The notes under the pieces were generated by a model. It ran no database searches. It saw only the letters and a list, made by a program, of their open reading frames with translations, and was not told the DNA's origin. From Blautia schinkii DSM 10518 (lineage in GTDB: Bacteria; Bacillota; Clostridia; Lachnospirales; Lachnospiraceae), in the NCBI GenBank assembly GCA_000702025.1, contig KL370850.1:348359-412358 (forward strand): a stretch of DNA of 64,000 nucleotides, written 5' to 3'. Below, in pieces: positions 1 through 6,941 of this stretch (the first letter of the stretch is position 1; every line of letters starts with the position of its first letter). The translations under genes and the position numbers were made by a program.

Positions 1-772
1 AGACATAAACCGCCTTCGAATTTTCCGCCGTCATCTGCCAGAAAGGATATTTCACTATTACAGGAGTATTTCCTCCCACTCCCAACTCCAAAAACAGAAT
101 ATGCTGCTTCTTATGGCGCCGGATAAAATCGTTGTAGCGTTCCGCAGCAACATACCATCCATCGTCCTGCACAAACGTGTCATCACATCGAAGGTTCATG
201 GTCATCGGCGCACCGCAGACAGGACATTTCGGTATCAATTCTGTGGGGATTTTCATATTCTGCTGTCTTGCAAGCATTTGACGAACACTTTTCTCATTCT
301 CATATGTTTTGTTATGACAGGCCTTTGAACACTGCCACAGCCCATAGTCTCCTTGCATATAAAAAAGGCGTTTTTTATCAAAACCCGCCAGTTGAAATTG
401 ATGATCCACGTTTGTAGTAAGCACAAAATAATCCTTATCCTTTATAAGCTCCAGAAGGTCCGTATAGGGTTTCCCTGCACCGGTATCATATCGGTTTATG
501 AAAATATGCCGGGACCACCATGCCCAATATTCTTCCAGGGTATCATACGGATAAAAACCTCCGGCATACATATCCGTAATTCCATACTTCTTATGAAAAT
601 CAGAAAAATTTTCCTCAAACCGTTCCCCACTGTAGGACATCCCTGCAGAAACTGACATTCCCGCTCCTGCACCGATCACGATTGCATCCGCCGCTGCTGT
701 TTCCTGCTTTAACCGCTTAATCTGTGACCAGTAATTTCCGATAGATGTTGTAGTCTGTCTCCTTGAAAACAT
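1..772 (-). CDS. Class M (macrodomain-linked) sirtuin, 3' end cut by window edge
   Basis: NAD-dependent Sir2-fold enzyme; 257 codons are visible and the C-terminus lies beyond the left edge. The start is the ATG at 772, nine bases after GGAGG, so the gene overlaps the upstream macrodomain gene by 56 bases and is probably translationally coupled. Visible motifs: NAD-binding GAGAGMS at residues 34-40, TTNVD at 119-123, and four zinc-ribbon cysteines (148, 152, 183, 186). The catalytic histidine of ordinary sirtuins is replaced by glutamine (Q140 in YMQGD), 19 residues after N121, as described for the SirTM class, which ADP-ribosylates proteins instead of deacylating them. Known SirTM genes pair with a macrodomain hydrolase and often with a GcvH-like carrier and lipoate ligase; those last two are not seen here and could lie to the left. 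Family call is firm; substrate unknown. Confidence 0.88.
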   Translation of the reverse strand, partial: MFSRRQTTTSIGNYWSQIKRLKQETAAADAIVIGAGAGMSVSAGMSYSGERFEENFSDFHKKYGITDMYAGGFYPYDTLEEYWAWWSRHIFINRYDTGAGKPYTDLLELIKDKDYFVLTTNVDHQFQLAGFDKKRLFYMQGDYGLWQCSKACHNKTYENEKSVRQMLARQQNMKIPTELIPKCPVCGAPMTMNLRCDDTFVQDDGWYVAAERYNDFIRRHKKQHILFLELGVGGNTPVIVKYPFWQMTAENSKAVYV

Positions 773-1496
773 TAAATATAACCTCCATTCCACTGTTTGT
801 CTGCCGCCTGTATTCTTCTACTGTTTTAACCGCTATTTCTGCCGCCACACTGTTTGGGAAATGAAATTCCCCGGTAGAGATACAGCAAAATGCAATATTT
901 TGCGCACCGTTTCGTTCCGCAAGCTCCATGCAGGAACGATAGCAGGAGGCGAGCAGTTCTTTGTCTCTATCCGTTACCCGTCCATGAATAACCGGCCCGA
1001 CCGTATGCAGCACATACTTACATGGAAGATTGTAAGCCGATGTGATCTCCGCCTCCCCGGTTCTTTCCTCGTGTCCCTGCCTGTCCATGATTTCTGCACA
1101 GGCTGCCCGTAGCTGTACGCCGCTGAAAGTATGGATTGCATTATCGATACAGCCGTGATTCGGACAAAAACATCCCAGCATCTGCGAATTTGCGGCATTC
1201 ACAATGGCATCACACCGCAATGTGGTAATATCTCCCCGCCAGAGATAGAGTCCGTCCTTTAATGGAGTAAGCTCTTCAATGTCCGTAATCCCTTTCTGCC
1301 TGATTTCCTCCTGCAGATAAGCATCCTGTATCTCCATAAACCGTCTGTCCGTAATCCGCGGCATACGGATGTTAAAGAGGGCGCGGAGCAGCTGCCGCTG
1401 TGCCTGTTCCTCTTCCGGGACCACCATATCTGCATATTGCGGCTGCTCCATTAAAAGCTCTTTCAACAAATAAATCCGCCTTTCTTCCTGCGTCAT
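717..1496 (-). CDS. Zinc-dependent macrodomain protein-ADP-ribose hydrolase
   Basis: 259 aa protein that should remove ADP-ribose from targets modified by the partner sirtuin immediately downstream. The N-terminal ~80 residues form the helical extension typical of this subgroup. The macro core starts at about residue 84 with GDITTLRCDAIVNAAN (88-103), followed by the LGCFCPNHGCIDN region (107-119), whose Cys and His residues bind zinc in the Zn-macro class. A later VLHTVGP and ISTGEFHFP loop complete the ADP-ribose pocket. The start at 1496 is chosen because GGGAG lies eight bases upstream; a longer reading to 1529 lacks such a site. It sits 116 bases after the flavin/ferredoxin gene, across an array of 17-base repeats. 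Macrodomain identity is certain; cytosolic de-ADP-ribosylation is inferred from family and pairing. Confidence 0.92.
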   Translation of the reverse strand: MTQEERRIYLLKELLMEQPQYADMVVPEEEQAQRQLLRALFNIRMPRITDRRFMEIQDAYLQEEIRQKGITDIEELTPLKDGLYLWRGDITTLRCDAIVNAANSQMLGCFCPNHGCIDNAIHTFSGVQLRAACAEIMDRQGHEERTGEAEITSAYNLPCKYVLHTVGPVIHGRVTDRDKELLASCYRSCMELAERNGAQNIAFCCISTGEFHFPNSVAAEIAVKTVEEYRRQTNSGMEVIFNVFKETDYNIYRKLLVTD

Positions 1497-1520
1497 CTCT
1501 ATCACTCCCTTGTCAGCATT

Positions 1521-1605
1521 TTTACACATTTAACGTCTTCGCACATTCAGCATTTTCGCACATCCAGCATCTTTGCACATTCAGCGTTCTTACACATTCG
1601 TTTTT
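1521..1605. repeat. Five tandem 17-bp units between ferredoxin-like and macrodomain genes
   Basis: Units at 1521, 1538, 1555, 1572 and 1589 follow the plus-strand consensus TTCGCACATTCAGCATT. The three central units differ at only a few positions; the first and last are degenerate. The array fills nearly all of the 116-base gap and ends about 16 bases before the macrodomain ribosome site, so it would lie in the mRNA if the cluster is co-transcribed. No stable hairpin is evident. Confidence 0.85.
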
Positions 1606-1612
1606 TGGCCAA

Positions 1613-2224
1613 TCATTCTCCTCTGCGCATGATTGCAGATACCGGACAAGTTTCAAAGCAGCTACCGCAATGCAGGCAATGTTCCTGGCAGATCATGCTC
1701 GGCTTGCCTTTTTCAATGGCTCTCTGGGGACAGATCTTCACGCATTTCCCGCAGCCAATACAGGCATCCGTAATCATATAGCCTTTTGGAGTAATCTTAC
1801 CCCCTCCTATCATATAGCTTTCGCGGAAAATCGGATTAACGCCAAGATTAAAATACTCTATTTCCATATTCTTAATGCAGAAAATAATCCCAATCCTGCG
1901 GGTATCTCCGGGATATACGTTCGCAAGATACGGCTGCTCGGCAAAAATAACATCTATCCATTTCTCCTGCTCCTCCGCCGGTTTTACCGTGCCGGACAAG
2001 CGGATCATTTCTTTGTACATCGTGTAACCAAGAACCTGAACCTTTTCCGTGTCCAAAAGCTCTTTACAAAAATCCTTTCCTCTTGCCGTGAAAAAATAAA
2101 CGGCATCCGGTTCATAGTGGATTGCACTGATACTCCTCACCCTTGGATTTCCTTTGATGTCTGTCGTGGCAAAGGACAGAACCCCTACATAGCCTAATTT
2201 CTTCAGACAGGTTTGCGCGTCCAT
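1613..2224 (-). CDS. Pyridoxamine-phosphate-oxidase-like flavin domain fused to 2[4Fe-4S] ferredoxin
   Basis: 203 aa. Residues ~1-135 resemble the split-barrel pyridoxamine 5'-phosphate oxidase family (GVLSFATTDIKGNPRVRSI near the N-terminus, then a beta-rich segment); proteins of this fold usually bind FMN or F420. Residues ~150-195 carry two CxxCxxCxxxCP clusters (CIGCGKCVKICP and CLHCGSCFETCP), each able to hold a [4Fe-4S] centre. A strong AAGGAGGGGG lies four bases before the ATG, and only 12 bases separate it from the radical SAM gene, so the two are co-expressed. Plausible roles, by inference, are electron supply to the radical SAM enzyme or redox chemistry on its peptide. The domain calls are solid; the function is not known. 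Confidence 0.85.
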   Translation of the reverse strand: MDAQTCLKKLGYVGVLSFATTDIKGNPRVRSISAIHYEPDAVYFFTARGKDFCKELLDTEKVQVLGYTMYKEMIRLSGTVKPAEEQEKWIDVIFAEQPYLANVYPGDTRRIGIIFCIKNMEIEYFNLGVNPIFRESYMIGGGKITPKGYMITDACIGCGKCVKICPQRAIEKGKPSMICQEHCLHCGSCFETCPVSAIMRRGE

Positions 2225-2236
2225 AAATCCCCCTCC

Positions 2237-3274
2237 TTATTCCCGTATTTCTTTCCAACACTGCGGATCAGGCGCATACATATTGCCATGATATCCTTTC
2301 GCTACTGCTGGACACCCCCGGCAAAAACGCAGCAGCTCGCATTTCGTACATTTTTCAAAATTTTCATATATTCTGTATTTATCAAACTCCGGGCCGGTAA
2401 ACAGCTCGTACAAATCATCCTCTAAAGCGTTTCCGGCCTTGCTTTCCATGCGGCGGCACGCATATACTGCGCCGTCCGAAAGAATGGTCAGATGGCAGTT
2501 TCCGCAGTTACAGCCGTCATAGACATATTCATCATCCGGATATTCTTTCGGATCAAAAAGGCCCTTTTCATACTGATACAGCGTCCATAGGTGGTCTTTC
2601 AGGTTAAATGTGGTTTCACAGCCTTCTGCCTCATATTTTCGGAACTTCTTCCAGCACAGCTCCATCATATCGTGGTATTCTTCTGGAGAACAGCACACAT
2701 CACGGTCCTCCATGGACGGACAATAACGGGCAAAGGCGAAAATATCCGCTTTATTTTTCACAACCTCATTGACCAGCAGCGGGATATCCTTGTAGTTCCA
2801 TTTGGATACGGTGGCCATGATCGCTGCATCAATCCCTGCATTGCGGAGCAGCGGAATTGCTGCCATCGTTGCGTCATAAGAGCCCGCCTGCTGCCTGATT
2901 CCGTCGTGTGTCTCCCTCAATCCGTCCAGAGAAAGCTGATATTTCCGGCAGCCATATTCCTTCAGCCGGCGGCAGACCTCCGCTGTCAAATGGAACGGAT
3001 TTCCCATCAATGCAAACGGGATATCAGACAATTTCAATATTTTCATGAGTGTCCAAAACTGTGGGTGCAAAATGGGATCTCCGCCCGTAATATAAAGATA
3101 GGGGAGCCTGTTTGCTTTCTTACAAAAAGTTTTGCAGTTTTCAATCACTGTTACCATATCTTCCAGAGCCATTTCCTTAAATTTCGCGCGGCTTCCGAGC
3201 GCGTATATGTAACAATGTCTGCAGCGCTGGTCACAGGCCTCGGTAATATGCCACTGAAACGCAAAATATTCCAT
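2237..3274 (-). CDS. Radical SAM/SPASM peptide maturase of the ACGX-repeat system
   Basis: 345 aa iron-sulfur enzyme expected to modify the ACGX-repeat peptide encoded 68 bases upstream. The radical SAM cluster motif CxxxCxxC is at residues 14, 18 and 21 (ACDQRCRHCYIY), followed by the GGDP loop (YITGGDPILHP). The C-terminal SPASM region is rich in cysteines (CNCGNCH, then CTKCELLRFCRGCP and a final PQCW), enough for two auxiliary [4Fe-4S] clusters. From memory, sequence collections name a radical SAM/SPASM family for the ACGX system; the pairing with an ACGX peptide here fits it. Members of this wider group form thioether or carbon-carbon cross-links on RiPP precursors, but the exact reaction here is not deducible. 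AAGGAAGG lies about six bases before the ATG. Confidence 0.92.
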   Translation of the reverse strand: MEYFAFQWHITEACDQRCRHCYIYALGSRAKFKEMALEDMVTVIENCKTFCKKANRLPYLYITGGDPILHPQFWTLMKILKLSDIPFALMGNPFHLTAEVCRRLKEYGCRKYQLSLDGLRETHDGIRQQAGSYDATMAAIPLLRNAGIDAAIMATVSKWNYKDIPLLVNEVVKNKADIFAFARYCPSMEDRDVCCSPEEYHDMMELCWKKFRKYEAEGCETTFNLKDHLWTLYQYEKGLFDPKEYPDDEYVYDGCNCGNCHLTILSDGAVYACRRMESKAGNALEDDLYELFTGPEFDKYRIYENFEKCTKCELLRFCRGCPAVAKGYHGNMYAPDPQCWKEIRE

Positions 3275-3302
3275 ATCAATCCTTCCTTTCGTACAAATAT
3301 AC

Positions 3303-3328
3303 CCCTGCAGGCCATGAGGCCCACAGGG
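3303..3328 (-). promoter_or_regulatory. Hairpin between precursor peptide and maturase genes
   Basis: In the 68-base gap the transcript can pair CCCTG with CAGGG and an inner GGCC with GGCC around a TCAT loop, separated by a TG/TG internal mismatch. No T-run follows, so it is not a full terminator. Similar hairpins after RiPP precursor genes often stabilise the precursor message or reduce maturase expression; that role is inferred. Confidence 0.5.
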
Positions 3329-3342
3329 ATATGACCTCCTGC

Positions 3343-3594
3343 TTACTTCCTGTCACCTGCTCCGCAGGCTGTACCGCAGGCGGCAGATTTTTCCTCCGCC
3401 TTCTTATCTCCTGTTCCGCAGGCTGTACCACAGGCGGCAGGTTTTTCCTCCGCCTTCTTATCTCCTGTTCCGCAGGCGGCAGGCTTTTCCTCCGGTTTCT
3501 TATCTCCTGTTCCGCAGGCCGTACCACAGGCCGTGCCGCAAGCCGTAGTTTCCTTTTCGTCTTTACCTTTTCCAAATAAATTCTTCAAAGCCAT
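3343..3594 (-). CDS. ACGX-repeat RiPP precursor peptide
   Basis: 83 aa peptide with an N-terminal leader MALKNLFGKGKDEKETT and then a core containing eight Ala-Cys-Gly-Thr/Ala tetrads in blocks of 3, 1, 2 and 2, separated by charged GDKK(P/A)EEK(P/S)A spacers. All eight cysteines sit in identical ACG contexts, the expected substrate for the adjacent radical SAM/SPASM enzyme. AAGGAGG is eight bases before the ATG at 3594; a longer frame to 3636 has no ribosome site. The DNA repeats at the block level, so block number can expand or contract. No protease or dedicated exporter gene is visible beside it, and no secretion signal is seen, so the mature product may stay inside the cell. Function (bacteriocin, metal binder, redox peptide) is unknown. 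Confidence 0.9.
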   Translation of the reverse strand: MALKNLFGKGKDEKETTACGTACGTACGTGDKKPEEKPAACGTGDKKAEEKPAACGTACGTGDKKAEEKSAACGTACGAGDRK

Positions 3595-3653
3595 TTTTTT
3601 ATCCTCCTTGTGTTTACGTTCAAGCGACCACCACATCGGTATTTTTCGGTCCC

Positions 3654-3682
3654 TTGACTTCTTTATGATACAATGCTATAAT
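3654..3682 (+). promoter_or_regulatory. Promoter of the HxlR regulator gene
   Basis: TTGACT at 3654-3659, a 17-base spacer and TATAAT at 3677-3682, about 90 bases before the regulator ATG. The -10 box overlaps that of the opposing peptide promoter. Confidence 0.8.
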
Positions 3683-3706
3683 ACGAATATAAGGTTCATT
3701 TGTAAA
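3678..3706 (-). promoter_or_regulatory. Promoter of the ACGX peptide operon
   Basis: On the minus strand TTTACA (3701-3706), a 17-base spacer and TATTAT (3678-3683). The -10 element occupies nearly the same bases as the -10 of the divergent regulator promoter, so the two polymerases should exclude each other, and one bound regulator dimer could block both. Confidence 0.78.
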
Positions 3707-3773
3707 GTAGGCACAATAAAGTGCTATAGGCATCAAAAAGAAACTATTGGAAAGCCACATGGAGGAAATAAAT

Positions 3774-4112
3774 ATGGAAGAACAAAGTTTAAGAGATGAT
3801 TTACCCGCCTGCCCGGTGGAAACAACGCTAACCCTGATCGGCAATAAGTGGAAGGTACTGATCCTGCGTGACCTTCTCCCCGGTACAAAGCGTTTCGGTG
3901 AATTAAGAAAATCTATCGGAAATGTTTCTCAGAAAGTATTAACTGCACAGCTTCGTGCAATGGAGGACAGCGGTCTGCTTACACGCACCGTTTTTGCCGA
4001 AGTGCCGCCAAGAGTTGAATATTCCCTGACCGAACTGGGAAAGAGCCTGAAGCCTATTTTAGACGCTATGTGGAACTGGGGCGAGGGATATAAAAAAACT
4101 TATAACGCATAA
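3774..4112 (+). CDS. HxlR-family winged-helix transcriptional regulator
   Basis: 112 aa; the whole protein is the HxlR DNA-binding domain: CPVETTLTLIGNKWKVLILRDL, then the FGELRKS and VSQKVLTAQLRAMEDSGLL recognition helix and a PPRVEYSLTELG wing. The cysteine at residue 13, just before the domain, is in the position used by Bacillus YodB/HypR-type members to sense electrophiles or oxidants, which would suit control of a cysteine-rich peptide and iron-sulfur enzymes. GGAGG lies eight bases before the ATG at 3774; an in-frame ATG at 3747 lacks a site. It is divergent from the peptide cluster and probably regulates both it and itself. Confidence 0.92.
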   Translation: MEEQSLRDDLPACPVETTLTLIGNKWKVLILRDLLPGTKRFGELRKSIGNVSQKVLTAQLRAMEDSGLLTRTVFAEVPPRVEYSLTELGKSLKPILDAMWNWGEGYKKTYNA

Positions 4113-4113
4113 G

Positions 4114-4162
4114 GGGGCTGCCGCACCAAAAATGATTTTTCAATCACTGGTGCGACAGCCCC
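4114..4162 (+). terminator. Terminator after HxlR gene
   Basis: Starts two bases after the TAA. GGGGCTGCCGCACCA pairs with TGGTGCGACAGCCCC (one mismatch) around an AT-rich loop, followed by TTTGCTTT. It may also act on the converging transcript from the minus strand. Confidence 0.85.
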
Positions 4163-4173
4163 TTTGCTTTATG

Positions 4174-5697
4174 CTAATATAAATTCGCTGCATTTTTAAC
4201 CAGTTTTTCCAGCAGCTTCTGCATATTTCCTATCACCGGATGATTTAGAAGTCCATATTCCAGAGCCATCTGCTTCATCTTCGGGAATGCCAGCCAGGTG
4301 CTTCCCGCTTCGTCCTCCCACACGGCAATCCTGAGAGGCAGCTCCAGCGCAATACTCTGATCCGCCTGCATCAGTCCGGTCCCCACCTTGGGCGCGCCGA
4401 ACACCAGCACGGTGGTGGGTCTAAGCTCCAGCCCTGCTTCCTCCGCATTTTTAGCATGGTCAAATTTCGCAAACACCGGAATATCCAGAGCCTCAAGCTG
4501 TTTTTCAAGACGGGCTGTTGTCTCATCCACGGAGAACTGTCCCTCCGCTAAATACAGACGGTTATCATCATAGTTTGTAGACAAAAGATCTCCAAAAGCA
4601 CCGGCAATCCTTCTCCCAAGGTTTGTAAAATCCACATCCTCTTTATTTGCCATCAGAGTGACACAGACCAGTTCCTCCGGGTGTGTGAAACGGCTCAGGA
4701 ATGAAGAAAATCCAGGTACAGAGCCTTTAATGTCCATCAATCCTCTGTGGTGGTAAAACTGCCATCCGGCGCTGCCCGGAACAATCCGGCCATCCGGAAG
4801 CGTCCATGGTGCATAGACCACAGCCCGGTTCTCCGGCTTTTTGATCAGCACGCCTCCCGCAAGGCCGATATCCCAGAAAGAGATATCCTGTGCCGATGCC
4901 CACACATCGCCGAAACCGCGGAAAGCCGAGGAATGCATCTGCGGATATGCACTTCCGTCACTCCGGTAGCTGGCCGCTGTCTCTGCCGGGTCGATATATT
5001 TGCCGTCCGTCTTAAAAATCTGATGAACATATTCACTCAGAGTCAAATCCTCCTGATGGAACAATGACAGCCCGTCCGAGAATGACGTATGCTTCAGCCC
5101 CAAAGCTTCAAACTGATTCTTCTTCACAAATTCCTGGTACGGCATACCGCTCGCCTTACCGACCACCTCAGTGAGAAGAAGGAAATTCGTCGCACTCTGC
5201 TCCACCTCGCTCCCCGGTTCAAAACGGAGGGGAAGCTCTGCCGTCAATGCCGTCAGTTCCTCAAAGGTCCACTCTCTCGTCAGACTGAAGCCATCCTGCC
5301 CTCTATAATCCGCAAGTCCTGATGCATGATGCAGAAGCTGACGGAGGGTGATTCTCCTCCATTGTTCCGGAAGTCCATCCACATAAGCAGAGGCCGGTGT
5401 GTCTAAATCAACACTCCCGCTCTCAACCAACTGCATGACCGCCACAGCCACATATCCCTGGGAAATAGGGCCTGCAGGCCACAAGGTATTTACGGTGGCA
5501 AGACGCTTCTGCCCGGCATCCGAAAAGCCGTATCCCACGACCCTGGGAATATAAGGCGCCTGGACGATTGCCAGCGTCAGCCCGGGAATCCCCTGCTCCT
5601 CCATAAACTCCCACACCATCTCATCTACGGTTTTTCCGAGATACGATACATCTGCACTGCCTCTCATCTTCATTTCTGTATGTTCTCTTGTATTCAT
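4174..5697 (-). CDS. Beta-lactamase-fold (serine hydrolase-like) protein with degenerate active site, fused to DUF302
   Basis: 507 aa. Residues ~20-375 follow the class C beta-lactamase/penicillin-binding-like fold (ITLRQLLHHASGLADY, NFLLLTEVVGKASGMPYQEF, VPGFSSFLSRF). All three catalytic motifs appear replaced: SxxK is P77-I-S-Q80, YxN is Q-S-A before TNF, and the KTG/HxG strand reads K-G-S. Residues ~385-507 match DUF302 (LELRPTTVLVFGAPKVGTGLM, ALELPLRIAVWED). The protein lacks an obvious signal peptide. AAAGGAG lies eight bases before the ATG at 5697. A good promoter with an operator-like palindrome precedes it. Function is unknown: it may bind rather than cleave a ligand. The fold calls are confident; the loss of catalysis is inferred from motif alignment by eye. 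Confidence 0.82.
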   Translation of the reverse strand: MNTREHTEMKMRGSADVSYLGKTVDEMVWEFMEEQGIPGLTLAIVQAPYIPRVVGYGFSDAGQKRLATVNTLWPAGPISQGYVAVAVMQLVESGSVDLDTPASAYVDGLPEQWRRITLRQLLHHASGLADYRGQDGFSLTREWTFEELTALTAELPLRFEPGSEVEQSATNFLLLTEVVGKASGMPYQEFVKKNQFEALGLKHTSFSDGLSLFHQEDLTLSEYVHQIFKTDGKYIDPAETAASYRSDGSAYPQMHSSAFRGFGDVWASAQDISFWDIGLAGGVLIKKPENRAVVYAPWTLPDGRIVPGSAGWQFYHHRGLMDIKGSVPGFSSFLSRFTHPEELVCVTLMANKEDVDFTNLGRRIAGAFGDLLSTNYDDNRLYLAEGQFSVDETTARLEKQLEALDIPVFAKFDHAKNAEEAGLELRPTTVLVFGAPKVGTGLMQADQSIALELPLRIAVWEDEAGSTWLAFPKMKQMALEYGLLNHPVIGNMQKLLEKLVKNAANLY

Positions 5698-5831
5698 ACC
5701 TGATACTCCTTTCGCACGGCGGGTATCGCTGCAGCCCCTGCATTTCAGCATTCCGTGGCTTATATATCATTCGCAGTGACTCGTCCTTTTTCCGGGTACG
5801 CACATCTTTGCGCATACTGTTACTTTATCAG

Positions 5832-5877
5832 TTACAGTTTATACTGTAATAGTACACTTTCCCACCATATTTGTCAA
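5832..5877 (-). promoter_or_regulatory. Promoter with operator-like palindrome for the DUF302 fusion gene
   Basis: Minus strand TTGACA (5872-5877), a 17-base spacer, TACTAT (5849-5854). Overlapping the -10 edge is TTACAGT-TTAT-ACTGTAA (5832-5849), a perfect 7-base inverted repeat over the predicted start site, the usual position for a repressor. The regulator is not identifiable here. Confidence 0.75.
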
Positions 5878-5896
5878 GAAGAACCGGAATAAATTG

Positions 5897-6481
5897 TTAA
5901 ACAATTTTTATTTCCAATGACTCCAGTAAAGCTACCACATCAGGGAAAGAAAATTTCGCCTGTTTCATTTTGTTAGAAGCGATATCTATAATATAGCCCT
6001 TCGCTTCTGTGAAATCTGCTTTACGGATATCGCATTTGAATATCCGCGTCCCCTCTAATCTGCAGTTTTTAAAATCACTCTCCGACAGATTGCACTCTTC
6101 AAATGTGCTTTCCTGAATGGTATTGCCCGAAAACTTAAACTTGACAAAGCTCATTTCCTCAAATGTATTGTATTTGATAAAGCAATTCTCTAATTTGTCA
6201 ATGGGATGTGCGTATTTCCCTGAGGGAAGCAGATCAAACCAATGCACCCCGAGAAGATTGCATTTCTTAAAAACTGCATTTTTAACTTCAGAATGTTTTG
6301 ATTCCAAACTGATGATCGTACAATCAGAGAATCGGCAGTTTACAAAAACACACCCGACAATTTTACATTCTTCAAAGGAGCAGTTTCTGAATTCACAATC
6401 TATAAATTTGCATTGCTCCGCTGTATAATTCCGGATTTTTTTATCCGTGATGATTTTCTCTTCAAAATAGGTTTCGCTCAT
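5897..6481 (-). CDS. Pentapeptide-repeat protein
   Basis: 194 aa made largely of A(D/N)LXX-like pentads (KFIDCEFRNCSFEECKIVGC, then SFVKFKFSGNTIQESTFEEC and later repeats), which fold into a right-handed quadrilateral beta-helix. A break at ~70-100 separates two repeat blocks, as in Qnr/McbG-like members, and the C-terminus ends in a hydrophobic helix (VVALLESLEIKIV). Some family members protect DNA gyrase from quinolones or toxins; whether this one does is unknown. It lies 12 bases after the MarR gene and shares its promoter, so it is probably induced when the MarR repressor releases DNA. AAGGAGC lies about seven bases before the ATG. Confidence 0.9.
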   Translation of the reverse strand: MSETYFEEKIITDKKIRNYTAEQCKFIDCEFRNCSFEECKIVGCVFVNCRFSDCTIISLESKHSEVKNAVFKKCNLLGVHWFDLLPSGKYAHPIDKLENCFIKYNTFEEMSFVKFKFSGNTIQESTFEECNLSESDFKNCRLEGTRIFKCDIRKADFTEAKGYIIDIASNKMKQAKFSFPDVVALLESLEIKIV

Positions 6482-6493
6482 ATCCTGTGCTCC

Positions 6494-6928
6494 TTATATG
6501 TTTTTGCATTCTTGCTGCAGATATTCCACGTATTGCGCATAGGCGTCAATAAAATCCGTGCCGGATTCTCCGGAAATTTTTTTCATGGCTTTTTGGACTG
6601 CCACATTCATACTCTGAGTTATTTCTTCCGCAAAAATTTCACCCTTCTCCGTGAGAGCTATGAGCTTTTCCTTTGATTGATTCTGTGGTAAAAGGATTAT
6701 GATGTCCTCCTTAACGCACTCGCCGATGATCGTATTCAGTGTTGTCCTGGGAATCATCCAATCCTCACAGATCTGCTTCTGTGAATGCTGCTTCCCGTCA
6801 CTCAATATATCCATCAAAAGCAGCGTATTTTCTTTTACCCCCTTTTCCTTTGCGATTTTTGTATAAACACCTACACAGCGGTTCGTTGCGCGCATCAAAC
6901 GATACACTTTCTCACGATAAGTCTCCAT
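6494..6928 (-). CDS. MarR-family transcriptional regulator
   Basis: 144 aa winged-helix regulator: the recognition segment is HSQKQICEDWMIPRTTLNTIIGECVKEDII and the wing is KEKLIALTEKGEIFAEEI. GGGAGG lies six bases before the ATG at 6928; longer readings upstream run through the operator and lack a ribosome site. First gene of a two-gene operon with the pentapeptide-repeat protein. The consensus promoter in front carries two copies of a palindromic site, so autorepression is likely. The ligand is unknown. Confidence 0.9.
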   Translation of the reverse strand: METYREKVYRLMRATNRCVGVYTKIAKEKGVKENTLLLMDILSDGKQHSQKQICEDWMIPRTTLNTIIGECVKEDIIILLPQNQSKEKLIALTEKGEIFAEEITQSMNVAVQKAMKKISGESGTDFIDAYAQYVEYLQQECKNI

Positions 6929-6941
6929 TGCCAGCCTCCCA

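Noticed and set aside
1400..2197. 265-codon open frame on the plus strand
   Set aside because: It runs antisense to the macrodomain and flavin/ferredoxin genes, has no ribosome site and resembles no family.
3276..3575. 99-codon minus-strand frame rich in AEQEIRRRRKN, overlapping the precursor peptide
   Set aside because: It is an alternate frame through the same DNA repeats; the ACGX frame has the ribosome site and fits the maturase.
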